A stretch of DNA of 64,000 nt from Podaxis mareebaensis (lineage: Eukaryota > Basidiomycota > Agaricomycetes > Agaricales > Agaricaceae), in contig JAEUWP010000319.1 in assembly GCA_018524725.1 (NCBI GenBank), forward strand, positions 96,499 through 160,498, written 5' to 3'. The notes beneath the pieces were generated by a model, which saw only the letters and a program-made list of their open reading frames with translations, was not told the origin of the DNA and searched no databases. The position numbers and the translations under genes were made by a program. Positions 1 through 12,553 of this stretch are shown here, piece after piece (within the stretch, counting starts at the first letter, position 1; each line of letters starts with the position of its first letter).

Positions 1-72
1 ATCTTTCTTTCGACATTCGATTCTCGCTAGTCTCCAGATGTTGGTGTCACGTGTATCGGACTTGGCGTCATT

Positions 73-2172
73 ATGTCCCCTTCCTTGACCGCGACCACCA
101 TATTCTGGCCTCTAGGACTGTCACAGAAATCAGGCTTTTGCTATGGCTGGAAGCATCCCGCGTACTGCGTGGCTGGAATTCTCGACGTAGAGACTGTAGG
201 TTCTCTCTTTGGCATACGATTTCTTCTACTCATATTTTTGCAGGAGGAGGAGGCTAACCGAGTGCTAGAATCCGCGTGTACTGCACCGGCATGGCGCGCT
301 TTACAGGACTCGTGTCAAGGAAAACCAGAAATATTAGCATACTGCGAGTACAATGCTCGAGAAGACAGGCTTAAGATCGTGTCGTGGTGCGCAAATACGA
401 AATCTATCCTTCTTGATTCATCTCCTAATCCGAGCGCAGGAGAACACAGCCTATTCTAATGCTTTATCATCGCCACCCTCTGAGCTCGCTGAGATTTTAT
501 GCTCTCGATACCTCTATATTCGCACCTCTCTCTTCGACTAGGACGGTTAATGCCCCTTCGAAGGCGTACATGGAATTGCAAACCCAAGATTTCGCTCGAC
601 CATCTCGACCAGGTCTTAAATCTGCCTTCAACCAAACAACCCTTAACCAGTTCAATGCCTCCAAACTGCTAGAGGCTGTGATTAACGATTCCTCTGCACG
701 CATGCTCCCTGCAACCGCCGCCGTATTGTTCTCCATCAGCGCCGTCACAACCCTCCTCGCTCAGCCTATATATGCCGTCTCGCGCCTCATTAGGGCGACT
801 GGAAAAGTTCCCGTCACCCCCTCAGCTTCTCTCAGGGACCTTTGCGCTGTGGCTCAGCAAATTGAAGTCCGCATGGAACAAGCTGAGTATTTCGTCACCG
901 AGATACCCCACCTGCGCAACCGCGGCGAATCCGATATCACGAACTACGCCGCCCGTTATACCCAATTTTTCAACACCATCTGGATGATTCTCAACGACAT
1001 TACTATCGGAATGACGTTTGGAACCTTCCTAACAGAAAGTGCTCCAAGGCTTGCCGAAGTCACGAATGCCCTGCTTCACAAGTTCCTAGTGCATGATATT
1101 ATCTACACCCTTTTATGGCTCAACTCCTGGCCAGCCGGTCTCAAACTGAACACGGAACTGAGCCATTTCTATTCCCACATGTTTGTCGGGTTGGTGCGAC
1201 TTTGGGAGAGGGGACTGGGACAAGTCACTCCTCATACCGCGGACATCGTATATGCACTTGGTGTGATGAGCACCTTCGGTGGCATGTCACTCGCCATCTC
1301 GGCGATCATGGATCTAGTGGCTATTTCGACTACACACATATATGTGTGTTATTTCTTCACTGGAATAATCTATCACCGCATGTTGAAGATGGCAGGTTCA
1401 CTGTTCAATCTCTTTCGGGGTAAGTAGAGTCCTTCTCGTACTATGGAGCAATAGTAATGGATTTTTCAGGCAAACGATACAATGTTCTGAGGAACCGCGT
1501 CGATTCTTGGGAATATGATATGGACCAACTCCTGTTTGGAACCATCCTATTCACTCTTCTGGCATTCCTCTTTCCGGCTGTATTAGTATATTATGCGCTC
1601 TTCGCTATCGTACGTTCCTACTTCCTGGTCCCGGACCTCCGCTTAGTACTAATCACCGCCCCAGTCGCGCTTTGCCATCCTCTTGTTACTCGCGAGCATG
1701 GAGTTTCTCCTCACCCTCGTCAATCACTTTCCTCTCTTTGCCCTGATGTTGAGCGTTAAAGATCCTTGGCGTTTACCAGGTAGATGCTTTGTCATCACAA
1801 CGAGGATAAGACGTTTTATTCACTACAATTAGGTGGGATATACTTCCGGTCCAGAGAGTTTAAAGCAAAGAAGGGGACGGCTAGTCATAGCCATCTCGTG
1901 GTCGAGGTGCGCGTCAAATTGGAATCAAGCGTCAGAGGCCCTAGTGACACCTTTCTAGAATCAGGCCGTTCCTTTATCACTTTTATTCTTCCAATACGGT
2001 ATGAATCCTTTCTGCCCTTTCCTTTAAAGTGTCTCAGCTCAACGCCTCTTCAGTGGAGCTGTCAAAAGTTTTGGCAAGACATTATAACCCCCTGAGATTG
2101 GCTTGGTGCTTGTTGAAAGGTGAACACCTGGGAGCTATTGGGCGTTATGAGATGAAGTACAGCACTGGGTAG
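73..2172 (+). CDS. GPI1: GPI-GlcNAc transferase subunit Gpi1/PIG-Q
   Basis: Subunit of the ER enzyme that moves GlcNAc from UDP-GlcNAc to phosphatidylinositol, the first step of GPI-anchor synthesis. Eight exons join in frame: 73-195, 244-386, 440-1419, 1470-1609, 1665-1779, 1833-1906, 1959-1998, 2054-2172 (577 aa). Family marks seen: N-terminal FWPLGL and CYGW; LRFYAL; the core WPAGLKLNTELSHFY; NLFRGKRYNVLRNRVDSWEYDMDQ across intron 3 (split 9+15 residues here); LVNHFPLFALML then KDPWRLPGGIYF; and the tail LARHYNPLRLAW then GEHLGAIGRYEMKYS. Several hydrophobic segments fit a multi-pass ER protein. Introns are 48-61 nt; the fourth has a TACTAAT-like branch site at 1647-1653. The ATG at 73 is the first one ahead of the conserved N-terminus. 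A start upstream of the window cannot be excluded. The gene converges on the next one. Confidence 0.93.
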
Positions 2173-2480
2173 GGTGTGTATTACCTTAACGCTCGTGTAG
2201 CAAAGGAGCCTCAATACCACGAAAACTTAGGAGAACAATGGTCGAATGTGATCATTGGCGTTAGATTGATAGGTCGTAGTACGTAGCAACTTCGGGCCCA
2301 GTTGGGAAGGTTCCGCAGAGCAAAATGAGACTGTGTAAAGATCCGACGGAGCGTCACCTTTATCGAGAGAACGGTTTGAAGTAGTGGAAGTTCCATATTG
2401 GAGATATCGAAACAAACGTCGAAAAGAGTGAAGGATAGACAAGTCAATAAACATGTATCGTCCGCTTGTATCACCGCCGC

Positions 2481-5400
2481 TCAGGGCATGCTTGCTCTCC
2501 GTTCCAATACCTGGCGCTTTCCCGCCACCACCTCTTCTTCTGCCTCTGTCAGCTCTCCAGGCTCCAAGCACTCTGCCCCTCGTCCTGTGATGGCATTCTC
2601 TCCACTCCCGTCTGCCGCGTCCTGCATCTGCTCTTTGACGCTTTGCCTTGCCACTTCTTCCAGCTCTGTAAGGGTTCCAGCAACTTTGAGAGGCGAAAGC
2701 GCTGTGTTCCTATCGATCCTCTTAATTCTTTGAGGACGCGGTGGGCCGGATAGCGGGGACAACGGCATGGGTTGTACTTGCGCCTGCGGCGAATGATGAT
2801 AGCGTATATCCGGGCGATAATCAGGTACTTCCATCAACCGGCTATCTGGAGTTGAGGGGGGATACAAAGGACTGGATGGAGGGTATACATAAGGAGAGTG
2901 ATAGGGGGAAGGCATAGGGTGATATGGTGAAGCCGTCGGCTGAGGATATCCGGGAAGAAAATGAGGGTGATACATCTGAGGGTGAGGGATGAACTGTTCG
3001 GGCATGGCGGGATGAGGATGGTACGTTGTGAAGGCGATAGGAGACGGGGCGGACGGTTGGTAATATAGTGGGGATGGTGTGGTGGTCGGAGTGAGCAGGT
3101 GAGGTGAAAGAGGATATTGGGCCCCAGGAATAACCGGAGGATAGTATGGGGTCTGTGGAAGCGGAAAGCCCTCAGGACCAGGTGGAGAGGAGGGTATGAT
3201 ATGTCTCGGAGAGCGCTTTCCAGAGGTTGGGCCAGGATAATTCGAATGATCGTGAGGAATACCCCCATTCAGTTCTTGTAAGCGGACATGGTGTGGTTTC
3301 TTTTCTCCCAACCGCTTAGGACGGTTAGATTCCCCGCTTGGTGAACGCGATAGAAAGTTGTCCGACTGCCCTTTATCGGTGAGCTCTGGTGTGTTGCGTT
3401 CGATCTTTTGCAAATCCTTCCTTCGCTTCTTCTGCTGGCTGAAGCTCTCTCCACTCACGTCGATTTCGGTGGTCTTTCGCTTTGCGGCCCGACGTGCCGT
3501 CCCCTTTCCATGCACCACATCCCAGTACGAGATGTGGCCAGGAGGCGGTGATGCCCCCTTGAACTGGAGCACTTCAATCGCACCCTGAGCTACTGCTTGA
3601 TAGCAGACAGCCAGCTTCGCATCATTTTTGGACCGGTATTCGGCAGGGACAGACCACTTGCGATAATCTGGTGCTTCAGGATTGCATGATATATCGATCT
3701 CCAAACTTGCTCCAAATGCTAAAAAAAGAATGAAATCAGTCACGAGGGTGTATGGAGCAAGAAATTAACGACTCACCGTCCAGATCATCTGTGTACGTGA
3801 AGTTGAGTCTATTTCCTTGGCGAATTTTACTGCACTCGGTATTCAAGGCAAAAATAAACTTTTCGCTGGCAAGTTTCCTCATCTCCGGAGTAAAGTTGGC
3901 ATCCATTGATGCTTTGACGGATCGAATATAGTCACCAAGCCCCTGTGATAAAGCCAGGAGACACGCGGCAGCTTTGGCATCGTTCCGCTTCTGAAAGATA
4001 CAGTCAACGAAATAACTTTTGGTCTCTTCCCCCCTCTCCAAGCGCAGCAAACAACCCAGGACTGAAAATGTTAGTATCATTTGGCAAGCAATCACAAGAC
4101 AAACTCACGGCCGGTAGACTTGTCCATGATCCAATAGAAATTATATTTGAGTCGGCCGCCGCGTGCGGATTGAAGCAAGGTATTGATATAACTCGGTGCA
4201 TTGATTTCTGCAGCCGGCTTGGAGCCGAAGGACTCAGGAAAAGGTTGCGGTAATGATTCGTAATAGGACTGCAAAGTTACAGGTCGCGTCTTGAGTTTCG
4301 TGGAAAGGCGCTGTTGATCGAAGAGCTCGGGTTCTCTGTCTTCAAGACATAGCTGGACAGGTTCTTTTTGCCCATTTCCGAATTTGATATAATCGAGAAC
4401 GCCCTCGTTCAAGGCCTTCTGCGCACAGGCCGCTTTGGCATCAGATTCGGAATTGAAAATAGAATCGCAAGAATAAACGCGTAAGGAATGTTTTGTGAGT
4501 TGTATCCTCAAAGCGGCACCGTATTCTGAGAGATACGATGAGTCATAAGTTATGATGGACGGGAGAACTGAGATGGCTTACGACCGACCACCCGGGAATC
4601 ATTATAAAAAATCCATTCAGGGTGAATTTTTCCTGCTCTCCATTCGAGCAGACACTTGTCGATCAAACCTTCAGGTGTACTTGGGTCCGGTTTGTCATGA
4701 GCGCCTGTATTACCAGTGCCTGAAGTTGACAGAAACGACTGCTTCTTGTCCTTGACACTGTCTGAATCTCCTTTTAGGATGAAGTCAAGAGCCCCCATCT
4801 GCACGGCAACGGTCGCAACCCTTGCCTTTGCGTCGGCTCGTCGCAGGAAAACCGGCTCGCTTTTGTACGACCGCACTTGGCCATCGGAGCGCGTGATAGT
4901 GAGAATACACTGTTTGCCTGAATATCATCCTCAGAAACTCTTCAGGGGTGGAATAGGTGAAAACAAACAACCCACTCTTCTGCCCGTTTTCTTCTAGAAA
5001 CTCGTATTTGAGCGTGTCGGCGGATCCGAAGGTATGGATGCAGGTCTGGTGTAAGCGACTGATGGCGTTATCTCGCGGGAAGGCACAAGTTGATTTCACG
5101 TCGCCGTTCATGTTCCGTTCAGAAAGTGGTGCGGGAACGAGCGAAGGACTCGGGGATCGGTCTCCATCATTCACCGCGGAGGTGCGCGTAGCGCCTCCGA
5201 TGTCAGCGTTAGAAGTCGGCCACGTATCATATTGAACGGGCCTCGAGGTATGGACGCGCGGAGGAGTAATGACCGGTCTATTGGAAAGGAAATCCTCGAG
5301 AGGAACGGCCCCAATCTCCTTGAGCTTCCGCGTAATGACATTGAATGGCCGTTCATCCGATATAGTTCGATGTCGGGTTGGAGTATTCACCAACTTGGGT

Positions 5401-5570
5401 GAGACGGGTAGAGAGTAAGAAGTGGTCGTTTCCATGCGTCCTGATCCATGATCTGTTGGAAAGTAGCTGGGCATATTCAGCCAACCACGACCATGAAGTG
5501 AAGGAATGACCAGTCCTAGACAGACCAGTGTCCTGGAGAAGGACAGGAGATATATAGGAGCCTTGGCCAA
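2481..5570 (-). CDS. Protein with four dsRNA-binding-like repeats and a Pro/Tyr-rich tail
   Basis: I do not recognise a named orthologue. Exons 4976-5570, 4582-4917, 4109-4525, 3777-4061 and 2481-3718 join in frame: 924 aa from an ATG at 5474, or 956 aa from 5570. Four repeats resemble the dsRBM fold pattern (helix, strands, then a Lys/Ala-rich helix). Their last helices read FLRRADAKARVATVAVQMGA, FNSESDAKAACAQKALNEGV, FQKRNDAKAAACLLALSQGL and YRSKNDAKLAVCYQAVAQGA. Each repeat is cut by one phase-1 intron between the first and second halves. After repeat 4 come SPPPGHISYWDVV, a basic stretch (KKRRKDL), and about 150 residues rich in Pro, Tyr and His, then an acidic end. Binding to dsRNA or structured RNA is inferred from the repeat pattern only. 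The start faces the divergent epimerase gene, with about 200-300 bp between them. Confidence 0.75.
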
Positions 5571-5774
5571 TTGTTTCTGTGCTGAGACAGATGCAACAAT
5601 AATCAGAGGGTTGCCCAGGCGAAATGGAGATGGGTAGAAGGTGACATGGTAGGGCGTTCTACAATTATTGTCGTCCTGACTCCGTCACACACACTCAGGC
5701 ATGTCAACCCGGCCCGCCGCACCGCACGCGAAAGATCCTTCATATGTGGTAATAACTCTGACTCTAGCTCGGAA

Positions 5775-6992
5775 ATGTCATTCGAGTCCATTCTAATTAC
5801 CGGTGCGGCAGGCTTTCTAGGCAGCCTAGTAAGCGTGGCTTGCTTCTAACCCGCTTTACGACCTGATCATGCATTCCGATGCGTAGTTGGCCAAAACACT
5901 AGCCAAGAGTAATGCGGGCACTGTGCGACTGCTCCTGACAGATGTCGTCGAGCCCAACGTTCCTCCTGCTACTCAATCAATATCGCTGAAAGCAGACTTG
6001 ACCGATGACGACCAAATTCGCCAACTTTTCGAAACAGAGCTTGGTATCCCAGACACGATATATTGCATGCATGGGATCATGTCTCGTGGCGCCGAGGATA
6101 ACTTTGATCTGGGCCTCAAGGTTCGCCCAACCGTTGATGAAATCCTCACCCTCACCTCACCTCTCTTGGTAGATCAATATTGATTCCGTGGTTGCCTTGC
6201 TACAAGCCGCGCGACGTTATGGAGCCAAAGCAAACAAGTCAATCAAGTTCATCTTCACCTCTTCCCTCGCAGTCTATGGTGGTCCACTGGTAAGTTCACT
6301 GATGTCCGATCACATCCGTCTTTGATTTACCTCTGTCCAGCCAGAAGTAGTGACACCATCCACAATTGCAGTCCCTCAGAGCGCATATGGAATGGAGAAG
6401 CTCACATGCGAGCTCTATATCAACGAGTTTAGTCGCCGAGGCTTCGTCGATGGCCGTATCTGTCGGCTTCCAACCATTGTCGTACGACCAGGACCACCCG
6501 CTGCAGCAACTTCTTCATTCCTATCGGGTAAACCTATAGCTCCATATCTCTGCCATGCACTACTGAGATCCCTCCTTAGCTATCATTCGAGAGCCACTAA
6601 ACGGCCAACGTGCAGTATGTCCCATAGGCAATTCAATGGACTCCCCCGAGCTAGATCTCGAAGTGTGGCTGGCCTCGCCGATAACGACTGTCCGGAATCT
6701 CATCCTAGCCCGAACAATTCCCTCGGAGAAGTTCTTTTCTCATACCCGCGTCGTCTGCTTGCCCGGATTCACTGTTACGATCCGGGGTATGCTTCAAGCA
6801 CTAGAGAGAGTTGCTGGACGTCAAAGTTTGGACATGATTGACTTCAAGGACGATGAGACAAATAGACGGATTGTCTCTTCTTGGCCCGCGAGGTTTGACT
6901 GCTCGTATGCTATAGGACTGGGTTTCGAGGTTGATTCAGAAGGAATGGATCGCGTTATCACAGACTTTATACAGTTGACAAAAGAGAAATAG
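5775..6992 (+). CDS. NAD-dependent epimerase/dehydratase, DenD-like (copy A)
   Basis: Short-chain (extended SDR) enzyme resembling bacterial D-erythronate dehydrogenase DenD, which oxidises a C4 sugar acid with NAD. Exons 5775-5828, 5887-6120, 6173-6289, 6341-6527 and 6580-6992 give 334 aa. Seen: N-terminal nucleotide-binding ILITGAAGFLGS (the glycine motif, cut by intron 1), the acidic residue region LLLTDVVEP, YCMHGIMSRGAEDNFDLG, FIFTSSLAVYGGP, the catalytic-type SAYGMEK (YxxxK), RLPTIVVRPG, and CPIGNS. A second copy lies at 54243-55472 with the same intron positions. The true substrate is unknown; erythronate-like sugar acids are inferred from family. The 3' end lies 23 bp from the stop of the convergent mpaB-like gene. 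Confidence 0.88.
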
Positions 6993-7014
6993 GCTGGAGG
7001 GCACGGTATTGTAC

Positions 7015-8925
7015 TTAACGAGAGAAAGCACCAACAATAGGACATCCCAACAGTTCGCCAGCATCTTTCAAAACCTTTTCATTCCCGTCTGTGTAGAACA
7101 TGAGGAGGGGAGAACCCGGAGGTATCAGTTGACTCACCGTTCTCCATATGAAGTGGGCCAAGTTCTTCCAGTCTGTAGCCATGGCTGCGCAATCTGTCGA
7201 GCATTTCGTTAACAGCTTTGGCCTTGTGATCAAAAATGCTACCCACGAGGGACCAGGCGGGTGACTACGTAGCCCGAAGGCAATGTAGGCCTCATTCCTG
7301 AACTTGCCAAGTATCGTTTTGGGTTCCGGTTTATACCAAGGTTGTACCCAGGATCTATCGAGGCAACATGAGGTCAGCCGGTCTCCAGCGAACGCACCGA
7401 AATCAAACCCACTTGGTTGGATGCATTCGGGACTGGATGGACCCGTCAGGATTTCGTGGCAGCTCTAAGAAGACAGGGAACCGATAATTTGAACCAGAGC
7501 GGGGCAACATGAACCACTTTTGCACAAAAGCAGCAGCTTTCCAAGTGCACCGAATAACGACGTGTTTGTACCATTCTTGTTTGGGCTGACTGAAAGACAC
7601 TGTCAGACGATACTGAATAGCTTACTGCGCACTACCTACAGCATAGCAATCCTGGCTGGATCCTCGATCAAGCAAAGGTTGAGGTCTGTGACCAGCTTTC
7701 TGATACCTAAGTGCTCGGGTAAGAAGCGCATGAGCTCCTCGATTGCGCTGTCCACAAGTTCTTTGTTGGTAGGAGCAGGCCGCATGTGCTCTGACTCATA
7801 AATCTGCATGTTAATTGTGCATCTTTAGGACAGCAGGACGACGAAATATTAATGTAGTCGGACATTCCTTTGCCCAAGCTCTCATCTGCTCCGGCGTTTC
7901 TGGGATGGCTTGTACGCCCATTCGTTTACCGATTTCGGTCCAGAGTAAACAATATGCCTTGGAGAAAGGAGATGGGCTGTATCGTCCGCGGTGAGCGTCG
8001 ACAACTTACATGATCCTCAAGTGGTGAGAACTCTCTCCAGCCAAACTCTTTCGCCCATTTCTAAAGGGTTTGGGAATCGGACTGTCTTATAAGTCGAAGG
8101 CTCTCGTGATACTCACCGCAGGCTCTGTGGCGAAGAGAATCAAGGTATACAGGTAATCATCGTTAGACTGCAAAAGATAGTGTCATACGATCGCCTCGAA
8201 ACAGGCGGACTGACAGCGACTCACAATCTTGTACTTGGAATGGAGATAATTGATCCGTGCCACGGCAAGTGCAGCACGGGGATCCTGTCCCACTGATCGG
8301 TCATTGTTGGTGTATCCAGATATCGGACATCCTAGACATGTCGCTGCTCATTAAATTATGTCAGGGCTAGTCTTGTTAAGAGCTTCGTAAGTCTCGCACA
8401 TAGAAGAATTTCCGTCTATGAGCGAGGACATCGTCAGCAATCACTACTCAAAGTACCAAAACAAAGGGACTCCATTCACATCAACGAAACGTTTCGATAT
8501 GTTCTGTCGTCGGCTGCTTTGCCTTGTAGCTGCCAGCAGTTTCGAAATCGACGGCTAGACTCTCATATTCAGTATAGTTTCCAGCCACCTCGTGGATGGA
8601 GGAGGCGTACGATGGTATAGGTCTTGAACAAAGAGAATGCCAGAGAATAGCTGAGTAACGCCGGCATGTCGTAGCAGCTTGAAACTTTGACGATTTCCTG
8701 AGCCTCTTCAGGAGTCAGGGTCCCCTCCTCGAACTTCTTCTGATGCTTTGCATGGATCTTGTCGTATCGCCTATAGCGCAAACATCTGACGAGGCTAAGA
8801 TACCCAACAAAGAACGTCGCGAAGGTGGTCCCGAGGGTTATGTAGAAGGGAAGAGCACCCAGGATCCAGTGAAAGAAAGGGATTACAGTCACGTTCATAA
8901 ACGCCCAGCGTTCAGCGCCGAACAT
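7015..8925 (-). CDS. mpaB/rubber-oxygenase-like ER protein (copy A)
   Basis: Member of the fungal ER-bound oxygenase mpaB / latex-clearing-protein-like family (former DUF2236). The known member MpaB cleaves a prenyl side chain in mycophenolate synthesis; the substrate here is unknown. The first exon (8611-8925) has an N-terminal membrane segment followed by RYRRYDKIHAKHQKK, LTPEEAQEIV, YDMPALLSYSLAFSLFKTYTI. Exon 2 opens at 8554 with PSISKLLAATR. Later exons give GCPISGYTNNDRS with DPRAALAVARINYLHSKYKI, then ETPEQMRAWAK, IEELMRFLPEHLGIRK, FMLPRSGSNYRFP with NPDGSIQSRMHP, and the end ELLGCPIVGAFSR. Eight or so short introns are present; I did not fix all joins. ATG at 8925 opens the first conserved exon. 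It lies head to tail with copy B. Confidence 0.8.
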
Positions 8926-9480
8926 GTTCGGAACTCATGGCAAACGTTATTCAATGAGATGCTCCCATGCTTTCTTGCTGCCCACCACCGTTGCCATTTT
9001 CGTCTTGGCGCCACTTCAGGGCGGCCTTCTGGCTCATTCTGGTGAGAGACATTTTAAGATCACATGCATGCTGTTTTAGTGGTAGAACCTTTCTCCAGCC
9101 CTGCTTAGATTCAAGAAACGACGCCGAAATGAGGGGAGGAACTTGGAGATTGAAAGAGAAGGAGAGAAGAAAAAGACGAGTAATATTCACTATTCCGTCA
9201 TAGTTGCTATAGCACAGTATGTATATCTACTTACAGCAACTGCAAGCTGCGTAGGATGCTTCGACAAGGTGTACGTCAAAGGCCTGAAACACTCAGTAGT
9301 ATCTGAATGGATTAAACCAAGGGAGGGCTCGGAAATGGGAGAAAATCATCAAATGGCTGAATGCGGTCTGGAGGAAGAGCGTGACGGAAAGTGCCTACAA
9401 AGCTTGATATCATTCGAGCTCCGCGATGCAATAGTAGTCAAGCAAACGGAATCGGATAATCGAACATTCAAAGCTGACTA
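8926..9480. other. Spacer between the two mpaB-like genes
   Basis: About 550 bp between the start of copy A and the stop of copy B. It should hold the promoter of copy A and the 3' end of copy B. An open frame on the minus strand (8951-9190) and one on the plus strand (9143-9574) overlap here. The plus one runs into the antisense of copy B, so I treat both as chance. Confidence 0.5.
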
Positions 9481-11369
9481 TCAACGACGAGCAAACGGCC
9501 CAGTGATGGGGCAGCCTTGTAGTTCTGCGGCTGCTTTCAAAACCTCTTCAATCCCCGCTGTAGTAGCAAAGTAAGTGTCAGGACCCGTCGCATAAAAAGT
9601 CAAACGAACTTTTCTCCAAGGGAATAGGTCCCATCTCCTCGAGTCTATACCCGTCCGAGTGGAATCTAAATCAAGGTTAACACACAGAGCTTAGTGCTCG
9701 GAGAAATACTTGGAACTCACGAAGGGCCAGGTACGTGACTGTGCCAATTCACCAATACCAAGAATTTATCCAAAGCCTTCCCAAACACCGTCTTTGACAC
9801 AGGCTTATACCAAGGTCGTACTTGGTATTTGTTAGGATGCATCCTCGGATTGATCGACCCATCGTCATTTCGAGTGAGCTCGAATTTCGTAGGAAACCGG
9901 TAGTTGGAATCGGAACGAGGGAGCATGAGCCATTTCTGCACGAAAGCGGTCGATATAAGGGCGCTTCGGAGGATGAGGTGTTTATACCACGGTTGCGCCG
10001 GTTGCCTATATCGTTTTGTGTCAGTTAAGACTCGGGAGCAGGCGGGTGGTGGTTCAGAGAATATGTACGCACATCATGGCGATGCGGACGGGCTCGTCAA
10101 GCATACAGACAGTCAAACCTTCGACCCATTTGCGTATACCAAATGCCTTTGGCACGGTATAAAGTAGCTCTTCGGTCGTGTATTCTGCAACTTCCTTGTT
10201 AATGGGATCTGGTACCATGTGTTTTTGTTCATATGCCTGCAAGACGTCAAATAAATCATCGTTCCATGCTACCCGAACTATTGTGGCTGTCATTACTCAC
10301 CCTTGCCCAAGCTCGCATTTCCTCCGGGGTTTCTGGAATATCCTGGATGCCCATGCGCTTGCCAATCTCAATCCAAAAAATGCAGAACGCCTTTGGATAA
10401 ATGGTGAATATCAAGCAGTTCAACATGCTGCTTTTTGACGTACATATTCTTCTAACGGTGAAAGCGCTCTCCAACCATATTTCTTGGCCCATGTCTGAAC
10501 AAGCTTCTAAGTGATAGGATCAAAGGTGGAACAGACGATGGTACCAACCACTGGTTCTACAGCAAAGAGAATCAACGTATATAAATAATCTCCGTTGGAC
10601 TGCAGAAAGACAGATCAGTGAACGATAACAGCATAAACGAATTGGCACTACTCACGATCTTGTACCTGGAATGCAAATAATTGACGCGTGCCAACGCGAT
10701 CATAGCCCGAGGATCAGGTTCGCCCGACTTATTTTCAGTCGTATACCCCGAAATAGGGCATCCTACCCAGGTCGCTGGATGATTGCGTCAATTCTCATCA
10801 TTCCGAACAAAGAAGCCTGTATAGGCGCTCACAGATGAGAATCTCCGTCTGGTCAACGCGACATCTTCCATTAAATGCATGCCATACAACAAAAAAAGGA
10901 CACTGAACTCACGTCGGCATACCGTCTAGACACTGTTTCACTGCTCTTCAACTCCTTGGTGGCAGCCAGCAACTTGGAGATCGATGGCTATCAACAGTTG
11001 CGGTTGTCAGCAAGTCCACGCACAGCAAACCCAAGGACAACCCACAATTGCATAAGTCTTGAATAGCGCGAACGCCAGCGAGTAGTTCAACAGTAGCGGC
11101 ATGTCGTACGCTGTTGAAATCCTCATAATCTTCTGTGCCTCCTCAGGGGTCAACGTCCTCTCCTCATATTTCTTCTGGTACCTCCTATGCATGTCGTGGT
11201 ACCGCTTGTACCTCAACGCGCGCACCAGCAAAAGGTACCCCACAAATGCGGTCACAAACCCCCTCGCAAGGTTTGGACCCTTCAAGACGTCGGAAGCATG
11301 TGAGACGCCGGTGTTTGTAATCTGGGCGAGTTTGTCAACAAGCGAAGCTGACATTGTTGTCCAAGGCAA
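9481..11369 (-). CDS. mpaB/rubber-oxygenase-like ER protein (copy B)
   Basis: Tandem paralogue of copy A with the same motif order. First exon: membrane segment, RYKRYHDMHRRYQKK, LTPEEAQKIM, YDMPLLLNYSLAFALFKTYAI. The next exon opens PSISKLLAATKELKSS. Then come DPRAMIALARVNYLHSRYKI, ETPEEMRAWARV, ELLYTVPKAFGIRKWVEG, WLMLPRSDSNYRFP, NPRMHPNKYQVRPWYKP, a hydrophobic LVLVNWHSHVPGPS, FHSDGYRLEEMGP, and the tail ELQGCPITGPFARR with stop at 9481. Two candidate starts: ATG 11369 and ATG 11354. Role: membrane-bound oxidative cleavage of a lipid- or terpene-like substrate, inferred from family only. Introns match copy A where compared, so this is a gene duplication and not a retrocopy. The first intron follows FKTYAI in both. 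Confidence 0.8.
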
Positions 11370-12553
11370 AGGATGTGTGAGGATGAGCTATTCGGACGCC
11401 CACTGGTGCCAGGGAATAGTGGTAAAGCCTGTCCAGTTCCCATCACACTTATATACTGGCCCAAAGGGTAAGTTCGAGACCTTGGCGTATCAATTGATTT
11501 CATCTGACGGTTTAGGGGACTGTGCTCTTAGTGGAGCCTTTGGGCGGGGTAAATAAGCTCGCAACTATGGTCATACCTACTAATAGGTCACCATCCTTGG
11601 GAGAATTCCGATCAGTATCACACAGAGTAGCGTACACGAGCTGTTTCCCTTACATTATATGGCTCTGGCCGTTAACTCTAAGCATTGCCACCGCTGGAAG
11701 ATTTGTGAGTGTTTCCAGGTTGAGTAACTGCCAGACCTTGTGAGAAATAATTTCAGCTTTCTTCAGGTTTTTCTACACTTCCGGGCGACTTTCACTTACA
11801 TACTGCTTACGTACGTGCACGCGCACACCAAGGCTATGGGACCGCCCATATGATTGATTCTGGAGATTGCCAAGCCCGAGGCCTGAGCGTCTAAGAAAGC
11901 ATATTTTTGGAACACATGTTTATGATATACAGTTCACTCTGTCCTTAACCCAGAAGCACTTTGTCCCGTGTTCGGGCCATGGAGTATGACAGAGTGTGGG
12001 TTATAAGAGGCCCAAAGTGCGAAAAAGCCGAATTTGTCCCCAGGAAGGGCTATGTGCTGTGGCAGAGCGGACTGTACTTTTGCGGCATAACGGGAGAAGA
12101 CGTAGCTTATTTGTTCTGTAAATATGGGTGCCAGAGCCAGGATCTCGACAGAAGAACCATCACTATTACCCTGGCCTAAGTCCTTATAGGACAGGAGGAT
12201 ACTCGGCTTCATGCATTATATACAGCGGAACCCATAATATTGTTGAGTGATCCCGTACCTCACAACAAAAGCAAGTGCTAATATCAAGCAGAAAAGTGAT
12301 GCCAGTATAACAGGCGATGGTACCATTATCACACGCATCACCGCATAGAGTAACGCCTTATCCAAGAATACGCCACAGAGGTCTAAGGAAGGAGATAAAT
12401 GAGCAAGGCCCTATTAGGTTAGTCTCTGCATGTGTCGCTGGCCGCCCAAGAAGTGGCAGACCAAGCGTCAAAGCTCTTCCGCGCTAACGGAAATCATGCA
12501 GTACTGCGATGCTTCAATGAAAGAATCATACCCTTCAAAGTCTTTCAGGTTGG
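11370..12553. other. Intergenic stretch upstream of mpaB copy B
   Basis: About 1.2 kb without a gene I can support. It should include the promoter of mpaB copy B and the 3' untranslated region of TAF11. A 92-codon minus frame (11934-12212) shows no family motif and no clear splice partner, so it is not called. Confidence 0.4.

Noticed and set aside
2834..3268. A 144-codon minus frame rich in Arg, Leu and Pro
   Set aside because: It lies in the low-complexity Pro/Tyr-rich tail of the dsRBM-like gene in another frame; no independent support.
9143..9574. A 143-codon plus-strand frame
   Set aside because: Its second half is antisense to the conserved last exon of the mpaB-like copy B, and its first half has no motif.
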